A stretch of 28,289 nt of DNA, taken from positions 1,636 to 29,924 of the forward strand of contig DEFL01000010.1 in assembly GCA_002350845.1 (NCBI GenBank), in the 5' to 3' direction. Positions 23,057 through 28,289 of the stretch are shown here, piece by piece. Origin of the DNA: Christensenella sp. UBA2853. GTDB taxonomy: Bacteria; Bacillota; Clostridia; Christensenellales; Aristaeellaceae. The notes below the pieces were generated by a model. It was not told the DNA's origin. It made no database searches and saw nothing but the letters and a program-made list of their open reading frames with translations. The position numbers were made by a program, and so were the translations under genes. The stretch's first letter is position 1; every line of letters begins with the position of its first letter.

Positions 23057-23089
23057 TTTGCAGGCCTCCCGTTCGGATGATTTTGAAAT

Positions 23090-23116
23090 CGGGGGAACGC
23101 AAAGCGCGTTCCCCCG
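23090..23116 (-). other. Intercistronic hairpin between binding protein and permeases
   Basis: CGGGGGAACGC (23090-23100) pairs with GCGTTCCCCCG (23106-23116) across a five-base loop. On the minus strand only ATTTC follows, so it is a partial terminator or message-stabilising element that would give more binding protein than permease. Confidence 0.7.
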
Positions 23117-23134
23117 TTCTTCATAAGTTGTTTA

Positions 23135-24454
23135 TCAGTCCACGACGATGGCTTCGCACAGCTCGGGATAGATTTCGTTGATCACGTCCTCTGCCGTGCG
23201 CTCGCCGCTCCATACGCTCTGGAGGGCGGTGAAGAGGATTTCGTTGGTGGTGATCTGGGTGTTGGGGGTATAGTACCAGCAGGTGGGCTTGGCGTAGTTC
23301 ATGGTGTAATCCACCAGCACCTTCCTGCCGGTTTCAAAGTCCTTGTTGTAGGGATACTTTTCGTTGCCCAGCCATTCGTTGATGCCTTCCTCGGTCTTGT
23401 AGAAATATTCGCTCTTGGGCAGCCAGATTCCGGTGAGCACCAGGGCGTCCCAGTTGCTTTCTTCCCGGGTGTACCACTTGACGAAATCGTAGGCTTCCTG
23501 CTGATGCTGGCCCTTGAACACGCCGGTCAGGCCGGAGGTGCAGATGGTGACCTCTTCCTTCATCACGGGCAGGGGCGCGATGCCGTAGTTGATACCCAGG
23601 TTCGGGAAATCGGTTCCCAGGCGCCAGGTGCCGTCGGTGGTCATGGCCACGGTTTTGCTGCCGATGCCCACGCCAATGCCGTTGTCCTCAGGAATCACGT
23701 TCAGGGGAGCCACATGCTCCACCAGCGCCAGGTCAGCCACCTTCTGGATGGATTCGATGGCTTCAGGGCTGTTGATGAGGCACTCCTTGCCGTCCTCGGA
23801 GAACCAGGCGCCGCCGTTGGAGAGGGCCCACACTTCCATCTGCCAGGTCCAGTTGTTCACGAACGCACCGTACTGCACGATCTTTTCGGGGTTGAAGCCT
23901 TCTTCGCCGGGATGCTTGCCGGCTTCGTCAAAGGTGAGCCGCTTGGCCACTTCCACGAACTCGTCCCAGGTGTAGGGGGTGTCGGCGGAGGGATAGGGCT
24001 CGTTCGCCGCGTCGAACATATCCTTGTTGTAATACAGGATCAAAATTTCATTGCTGCTGGAATAGCCGACGGGGGTGCCGCCGTCCTTGAAGGTGATGCA
24101 GTCCATGGGCTGCAGCTTTTCACCGGCATACATGTCGGATACGTCGGCCATGACGCCGTTGCGGGCAAAGTACAGCACCGCGTTTTCATTCACCATGCCG
24201 CAGTCCGGCAGCTGATCCGCGATGGCGTAATTGACCAGCGTTTCCGTATACTGCTCGTTGGGGATCTGCATGGGCTCCACAAAGACCTTGTCCTGCATGG
24301 CGTTGTACGCGTCCAGGGCCACCTGCACGCTTTCCGCCTCAGTCTGGTTGCCCCAGAAGGAATAGGTGATGTGCACCCGTCCGTCGCCTTCCGCCAGCGC
24401 CAGCGCGGGCACCATCATCGCAAGGCACAGGAGTACCGCTAACAGTTTCTTCAT
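23135..24454 (-). CDS. Sugar ABC transporter substrate-binding protein (family 1)
   Basis: A 439-residue extracellular binding protein. Signal peptide 1-21 (MKKLLAVLL, cleavage ALA-EG). The only cysteine in it (C10) has no lipobox, so no lipid anchor is predicted. The mature start 'VHITYSFWGNQTEAESVQVALDAYN' is the usual family 1 opening, followed by 'TYTWDEFVEVAKRLT'-type and 'WYTREESNWDALV'-type segments common to sugar-binding proteins. AGGAGG lies before ATG 24454. It is the first gene of the GH127 operon, so its ligand is likely an arabinofuranose-containing oligosaccharide (inference). Confidence 0.9.
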   Translation of the reverse strand: MKKLLAVLLCLAMMVPALALAEGDGRVHITYSFWGNQTEAESVQVALDAYNAMQDKVFVEPMQIPNEQYTETLVNYAIADQLPDCGMVNENAVLYFARNGVMADVSDMYAGEKLQPMDCITFKDGGTPVGYSSSNEILILYYNKDMFDAANEPYPSADTPYTWDEFVEVAKRLTFDEAGKHPGEEGFNPEKIVQYGAFVNNWTWQMEVWALSNGGAWFSEDGKECLINSPEAIESIQKVADLALVEHVAPLNVIPEDNGIGVGIGSKTVAMTTDGTWRLGTDFPNLGINYGIAPLPVMKEEVTICTSGLTGVFKGQHQQEAYDFVKWYTREESNWDALVLTGIWLPKSEYFYKTEEGINEWLGNEKYPYNKDFETGRKVLVDYTMNYAKPTCWYYTPNTQITTNEILFTALQSVWSGERTAEDVINEIYPELCEAIVVD

Positions 24455-24489
24455 GGGATACTTCCTCCTTTTTAATTTGACGATGTTTG

Positions 24490-24509
24490 GTGGTTATACG
24501 TTTAACCAC
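24490..24509. promoter_or_regulatory. LacI-type operator, GTGGTTA-tacgtt-TAACCAC
   Basis: Seven-base arms, 20 bases in all, with a central C-G step as is usual for LacI-family operators. It lies about 10-30 bases downstream of the predicted transcription start of the sugar operon, a roadblock position. Confidence 0.8.
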
Positions 24510-24524
24510 TCTCTTGAAAATAAA

Positions 24525-24551
24525 ATTATCACTATACAGCATGAATGTCAA
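24525..24551 (-). promoter_or_regulatory. Promoter of the GH127 sugar operon
   Basis: Minus strand: perfect -35 TTGACA (24551-24546) and -10 GATAAT (24530-24525) at 15 bases; TAATTT at 17 bases is the alternative. Confidence 0.55.
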
Positions 24552-24583
24552 TAGTATTTCTACTCAAAACCCAAAATATTTGT

Positions 24584-24601
24584 AGGTTAATTTTTTAACC
24601 T
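24584..24601. promoter_or_regulatory. Second LacI-like site, AGGTTAA-tttt-TTAACCT
   Basis: Seven-base perfect arms with a four-base centre, just upstream of the lacI -35 box. It shares the GGTTAA half-site with the 24490 operator but lacks the central C-G. Confidence 0.65.
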
Positions 24602-24608
24602 CAGCAAC

Positions 24609-24637
24609 TTGACGAATCTTCATCTGCTGTTTAAAAT
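24609..24637 (+). promoter_or_regulatory. Promoter of lacI
   Basis: -35 TTGACG (24609-24614), 17-base spacer, -10 TAAAAT (24632-24637). Confidence 0.7.
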
Positions 24638-24639
24638 TG

Positions 24640-24656
24640 ATTCAATCGATTAACCA
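24640..24656. promoter_or_regulatory. Imperfect LacI-like site at the lacI start
   Basis: GATTCAATCGATTAACC contains one good TTAACC half-site and a central CG, positioned at the predicted lacI transcription start, which suits autoregulation. Confidence 0.45.
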
Positions 24657-24676
24657 GCTGAAAGGGCGGATCAACG

Positions 24677-25699
24677 ATGGCAACCATGCGTGATGTAGCA
24701 GAACTTGCAGGTGTATCCACCGCGACAGTGTCCCATGTAATCAATGGCTCTAAAAAGCTTTCTCCGGAGACTACAGAGCGAGTACTGCATGCCATCTCCC
24801 AAGTCAATTATACGCCCAACACTGTGGCAAAATCTCTGCGCATGGGTCAAACTCATACCATCGGCGTGCTTGTAGAGGATATACGCGGGCTCCCCGTAGC
24901 AGGTATCGTCAGCGGGATCAGCGAAACCTTGTCCAAAGCAGGATATAAAACAATTTTTCATGATTTGCATCTGCTGGAAAAACTATATAACCAGTATGAA
25001 CAGATCGGTACTTATCGACAACGCATCAATGAAAGCGTAACGCTGCTCAAATCGTCGAACGTTGATGGCATCATTTACGTTGCTATGCACGATCGCCATC
25101 TCGATTATCTGCTGGATCCCACAGACACACCGCTGGTCTATGCGTATTCCCACGGAACCGAAAATGACACGTTTGTAACGTACTCAAACAGAGACTCAGC
25201 AGCTGAAATGATTCGTTATTTGCTTCGTAAAGGACATGAGCGCATCGCTGTTATTGCAGGACATCCCCATTCCTACCCTACGGCTCAGCGGTTGCTGGGC
25301 ATCCAGATGGCTATGCAGCAGGCACAATTGGCTCTGCCCGCAGAGTATATCCGATATGGCGATTGGGAATATGAATCTGGAAGGAAAGAAACGCTGGCAA
25401 TCCTACAGCTGAATCCCCAGCCAACAGCTATTTTTGCCATGAATGATTTGATGGCGGCCGGGTGCATGGATGCCTTGCATAAAGAAGGTCTGCATATCCC
25501 ACAGGATATTGCTGTATCCGGCTTTGATAATCGGGAAATTGCCAGCTATCTTCAGCCTCCGCTGACAACCATTGCTTTGCCCACTCCGGAAATAGGAACC
25601 AAGGCCGCGTTGCTCATTATGGATCTGATTAACAATCCTAAACCGCATCCTCGACGGGAGATTATCCCTTGCTCAATAATAGAACGAGCTTCAATTTGA
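24677..25699 (+). CDS. LacI-family transcriptional regulator
   Basis: A 340-residue repressor. The helix-turn-helix and hinge occupy about 1-60: 'TMRDVAELAGVSTATVSHVINGS', then 'YTPNTVAKSLRMG'. The periplasmic-binding-protein-like sensor covers about 60-340, with 'TIGVLVEDI' at its start, 'DGIIYVA' and 'FAMNDLMAAGCMDAL...IPQDIAVSGFDN' near its end, the typical sugar-sensor layout. ATG 24677 follows AAAGGGCGG. It is divergent from the GH127-ABC operon, and the region between holds operators with its half-site, so it is very probably that operon's repressor, with the imported sugar as inducer. GC is near 45 %, lower than the transporter genes beside it, similar to the 3' end of the GH127 gene. 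Confidence 0.92.
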   Translation: MATMRDVAELAGVSTATVSHVINGSKKLSPETTERVLHAISQVNYTPNTVAKSLRMGQTHTIGVLVEDIRGLPVAGIVSGISETLSKAGYKTIFHDLHLLEKLYNQYEQIGTYRQRINESVTLLKSSNVDGIIYVAMHDRHLDYLLDPTDTPLVYAYSHGTENDTFVTYSNRDSAAEMIRYLLRKGHERIAVIAGHPHSYPTAQRLLGIQMAMQQAQLALPAEYIRYGDWEYESGRKETLAILQLNPQPTAIFAMNDLMAAGCMDALHKEGLHIPQDIAVSGFDNREIASYLQPPLTTIALPTPEIGTKAALLIMDLINNPKPHPRREIIPCSIIERASI

Positions 25700-25782
25700 A
25701 TGCTTTCACCTTTTGTATATATGCAAAAAGCTGAGTTAAATCGGAAGTGGGCGGTGGAGCATGTTTCGCGCAATCACAACAA

Positions 25783-25806
25783 ACGGCGTGACCGAAATCA
25801 CGCCGT
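25783..25806. terminator. Hairpin ACGGCGTGA / TCACGCCGT behind lacI
   Basis: Nine-base perfect stem with a six-base loop, 84 bases after the lacI stop. No good T run on plus; TTTGTT on minus. It may be a weak terminator. The rest of the 25700-25904 stretch shows a short GAAAAC/GTTTTC repeat (25814-25830) and no gene. Confidence 0.45.
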
Positions 25807-25904
25807 GAGCCTTGAAAACATTACGTTTTCGTCGATCGGAACCTAATACTGTGTTACGGAGCCCGCCTGAATCGGACGCTCTTTCTGTTTTGCAAATAAA
25901 AGTA

Positions 25905-25943
25905 CGCTGTGAAGTTCAGGTTTCCATCCTGTTCTTCACAGCG
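25905..25943. terminator. Bidirectional terminator between lacI and trxB
   Basis: CGCTGTGAAG pairs with CTTCACAGCG (ten bases), then a 2x2 internal loop and four more pairs. CCTTTTGTTTTC follows on plus and TACTTTTATTTG on minus. It lies 28 bases beyond the trxB stop. Confidence 0.8.
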
Positions 25944-25970
25944 CCTTTTGTTTTCTCTGAAGTTTTCCAA

Positions 25971-26894
25971 TCAATTTGTGCCCTTCACCCGGTCCACATA
26001 ACTGCACGCAGCCAGGGCTGCCACAGCGCCGTCACCGGCCGCTGTTGTCAGCTGGCGCACGGTCTTGGTCCGGCAGTCTCCGGCCGCAAACACGCCCGGC
26101 AGACTGGTCACACAGTCCTCGCCTGCCCGGATGTACCCGGAGGCATCAGTTTCCACGATGCCCCGGAAGAGGTCCGTCTGCGGGATCTGTCCGATGGCGA
26201 TAAAGAGTCCTTCCACCGGAAGCGGATATTCCTCACCGGACGCGAGGTTTCTGACGGTCACACCGCAAAGGGTTCCGTTCTGCTCCATCAGCCCCGTGAC
26301 GGTGCTGGAGAGCAGGAACTCGACATTCTCTTTCTCGCGGAGCCGCTCCACCAGGGCGTCCTCCCCGCGGAAGGTGTCCCTGCGGTGGATCAGCGTGACC
26401 TTTCTGCACACGCCGGAGAGGAAGAGTGCATCGGTCAGAGCGGTGCTTCCGCCGCCGAGCACAGCTACATCCGCGTCCGCATAGAAAGCGCCGTCACACA
26501 CCGCGCAGTACGACACACCGCAGCCGACCAGGTCGTCTTCCAGATCCACACCGAGTTTCCGGTGGGCTGTGCCGGAGGCGATGATCAGCGCGTCGGCACT
26601 GAGCGTGCCTGCGTCACTTTCCACGGTTACACCCGTGCCCGTCCTGCGCACAGACGTGACTTCCGCATACTCAATGTGTACGCCGAAGTGTTCCGCCTGC
26701 TCGGTCAGAGCCGCGGCATAGTCCGCGCCGGAGATGCCCGGGAGTCCCGGATAGTTTTCAATTCTGGGAGAGTAAACAATCTGGCCGCCGGTACTCTCCT
26801 TCTCAAAAAGCGTCACGCTTTTCCCGGCCCGCCTGGCATAGAGAGCGGCCGTCAGACCGGCCGTTCCCCCGCCGATAACAATGATATCTGCCAT
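25971..26894 (-). CDS. trxB: Thioredoxin-disulfide reductase
   Basis: A 307-residue FAD/NADPH flavoenzyme that reduces thioredoxin or glutaredoxin-like proteins. FAD-binding 'IGGGTAG' at 7-13, redox centre C130-A-V-C133 in 'SYCAVCDG', the NAD(P)H-binding 'LGGGSTA' at 146-152, 'HRRDTFRGE' near 188-196 for the nucleotide phosphate, and 'GVFAAGDCR' near the C-terminus for FAD. Length is standard. The gene starts 3 bases after the NrdD-glutaredoxin stop, so the two are one operon and TrxB is the likely electron donor to the fused CPNC domain (inference). It could equally serve general thioredoxin, but the coupling is unusual. Confidence 0.93.
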   Translation of the reverse strand: MADIIVIGGGTAGLTAALYARRAGKSVTLFEKESTGGQIVYSPRIENYPGLPGISGADYAAALTEQAEHFGVHIEYAEVTSVRRTGTGVTVESDAGTLSADALIIASGTAHRKLGVDLEDDLVGCGVSYCAVCDGAFYADADVAVLGGGSTALTDALFLSGVCRKVTLIHRRDTFRGEDALVERLREKENVEFLLSSTVTGLMEQNGTLCGVTVRNLASGEEYPLPVEGLFIAIGQIPQTDLFRGIVETDASGYIRAGEDCVTSLPGVFAAGDCRTKTVRQLTTAAGDGAVAALAACSYVDRVKGTN

Positions 26895-26897
26895 ATC

Positions 26898-28289
26898 TCA
26901 GCTTGCATGCTCCGCAATATATCTGCGCACAGCACCCAGGCCTACCATCTTGACCGCGTTCTCATCGGAACCGGCCACCAGGGTCGGAGCCTGACGGATG
27001 CCGAGCTTTCCTGCGAGTTCCGCATTCTCCTCAGCAAGCACCTTGGTATATCCGATGCCGGCCTGCTGGAGAAGCGTCTCGGCCTGTTTGCAGTTCGGGC
27101 ACGTCCGGGTGGCGAAGAGCAGGAGCTTTCCGTCCGTGGACGCTGCCGCAGGGGCTGCCGTTTCTGTGGTCACTGTTTCCTGTGTCTTTGCAGGACCGGT
27201 ATGCAGCAGGCGGGAGCGCCCGATGTCATACACACGGCGGTCACGGAATTCCTGGGCCTTGCCGTCATTCCAGTTCTGCACAGGGCGGTAGTAGCCGGTA
27301 ATGCGGCTGTAGACTTCCGCCTTGTTCCCGCACACCGGGCAGGTGTACTGTTCGCCTGCCAGATATCCGTGATCCTTGCACACGGAATACGTGGGAGACA
27401 GGGTGTAGTACGGCAGTCTGTAGTTTTCCGCAATCTTGCGCACGAGGTTGGCCGCAGCCTTCCAGTCGGGCATCTTCTCGCCCAGGAAAGCGTGGAAGAC
27501 GGTGCCGGAAGTGTACAGGGTCTGCAGTTCATCCTGAATATCCAGGGCAGAGAAGATATCGTCGGTATAACCAACCGGCAGATGGCTGGAGTTGGTGTAG
27601 TACGGGGTGCCGTTCTCATTGGCTGTGATGATATCCGGATACTGCTGCTTGTCGTGCTTGGCGAAGCGGTAGGTCGTGGATTCGGCCGGCGTTGCCTCGA
27701 GGTTGTAGAGATCGCCGTACTTCTCCTGATAATCGCTCAGGCGCTCGCGCATATGATTGAGCACGTCGCGGGCAAAGGCCTGGGCAGCGGGCTTGGTCAG
27801 GTCGCAGCGCAGCCACTTGGCGTTGAGCGCAGCCTCATTCATGCCCACAAGGCCGATGGTGGAGAAGTGGTTGTTGAAGGTGCCGAGGTACCGCTTGGTG
27901 TAGGGATACAGGCCTTCATCGAGGAGCTTCGTGATGACCGTTCTCTTGGTCTTCAGGGAGCGGGCCGCGATATCCATGAGCTTGTCGAGGCGGACATAGA
28001 AGTCCTTCTCATCGAGCGCTTCATAGGCCAGGCGCGGCAGGTTGATGGTGACCACGCCGATGGAACCGGTGGACTCGCCGGAGCCGAAGAAGCCGCCGGA
28101 CTTTTTCCGGAGCTCACGCAGGTCAAGGCGGAGACGGCAGCACATGGAGCGCACGTCATTGGGTTCCATGTCGGAATTGATATAGTTGGAGAAATAGGGT
28201 GTGCCGTACTTGGCGGTCATCTCAAAGAGAAGACGGTTGTTCTCCGTTTCGGACCAGTCGAAATTCTTGGTGATGGAATAGGTCGGGAT
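26898..28289 (-). CDS. nrdD: Anaerobic ribonucleotide reductase NrdD with fused glutaredoxin-like domain (5' part off the window)
   Basis: The last 463 residues of a class III ribonucleoside-triphosphate reductase. The frame is open to the window edge and reads 'PTYSITKNFDW' before the first in-frame ATG, so the true start is outside. 'MTAKYGTPYFSN' and 'PNDVRSMCCRLRLD' belong to the NrdD catalytic core. Near the end, 'CKDHGYL' and 'CPVCG' form the zinc site (C304, H307, C317, C320 of the fragment), and 'RITGYYRPVQNWNDGK' carries the glycyl radical, G332. After 'RVYDIG' comes a Thr/Ala/Pro-rich linker and a 76-residue glutaredoxin/NrdH-like domain (388-463) with 'TRTCPNC' (397-400), 'QAPTLV' (cis-Pro) and a C-terminal helix. 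Ordinary NrdD ends at or near the glycyl-radical loop. The activase gene nrdG is not in the window. Confidence 0.92.
   Translation of the reverse strand: MPTYSITKNFDWSETENNRLLFEMTAKYGTPYFSNYINSDMEPNDVRSMCCRLRLDLRELRKKSGGFFGSGESTGSIGVVTINLPRLAYEALDEKDFYVRLDKLMDIAARSLKTKRTVITKLLDEGLYPYTKRYLGTFNNHFSTIGLVGMNEAALNAKWLRCDLTKPAAQAFARDVLNHMRERLSDYQEKYGDLYNLEATPAESTTYRFAKHDKQQYPDIITANENGTPYYTNSSHLPVGYTDDIFSALDIQDELQTLYTSGTVFHAFLGEKMPDWKAAANLVRKIAENYRLPYYTLSPTYSVCKDHGYLAGEQYTCPVCGNKAEVYSRITGYYRPVQNWNDGKAQEFRDRRVYDIGRSRLLHTGPAKTQETVTTETAAPAAASTDGKLLLFATRTCPNCKQAETLLQQAGIGYTKVLAEENAELAGKLGIRQAPTLVAGSDENAVKMVGLGAVRRYIAEHAS

Noticed and set aside
25700..25970. Possible small RNA or riboswitch behind lacI
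   Set aside because: Only simple hairpins are visible and no known riboswitch core is recognised; the last hairpin is explained as the trxB/lacI terminator.

Overview
The window looks like chromosome of an anaerobic, fermentative Clostridia-type Firmicute, probably a gut or rumen lineage (inference). It carries a class III (anaerobic) ribonucleotide reductase, a polyferredoxin/thioredoxin thiol-redox module, LytTR-DUF3021 and YtrA-type GntR regulation, and sugar ABC importers of the LplABC and MalFG types. AGGAGG-type ribosome binding sites precede most genes, and almost every promoter I can read is a sigma-A type with a 17-base spacer. By eye the backbone is roughly 55-60 % GC. No rRNA, tRNA, CRISPR array, integrase or complete insertion sequence was found.

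Left part (1-4.9 kb, all minus strand): a LytTR regulator with its DUF3021 membrane partner (cut by the window edge), a secreted DUF6273 protein, then a three-gene redox operon. That operon encodes a secreted two-domain protein with CTDTxC motifs, a membrane protein ending in a CD1871A-like CTEC tail, and a NapH-like polyferredoxin fused to an extracytoplasmic TlpA-type thioredoxin.

Middle part (5.1-19.1 kb): a permease-permease-binding protein sugar ABC operon without ATPase (minus). Four plus-strand genes follow, each with its own promoter: a small unknown protein, a secreted tyrosine phosphatase, an aldo/keto reductase and a six-repeat SH3 wall protein. Next are a minus-strand PIG-L deacetylase + GH20 hexosaminidase operon for GlcNAc-containing sugars, a secreted metallo-beta-lactamase-fold hydrolase with a palindromic operator on its -10 box, and a GntR(YtrA)-ATPase-permease export operon whose promoter holds a perfect 11+4+11 palindrome.

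Right part: a short remnant zone (19.1-19.3 kb) precedes a sugar-utilisation module (19.35-25.7 kb): GH127 beta-L-arabinofuranosidase, two MalFG-like permeases and a binding protein on minus, with a divergent LacI regulator on plus. The divergent promoter region holds three sites built on the same GGTTAA/TTAACC half-site. Base composition inside this module is mosaic: low-GC edges (the 3' third of the GH127 gene and lacI) around a high-GC core. The window ends with trxB and the 3' part of an nrdD whose product carries a fused glutaredoxin-like CPNC domain.

The most interesting points are the ferredoxin-to-extracellular-thiol redox operon, the NrdD-glutaredoxin fusion joined to trxB, the mosaic sugar module with its LacI operators, and sugar-binding proteins that lack a lipobox.
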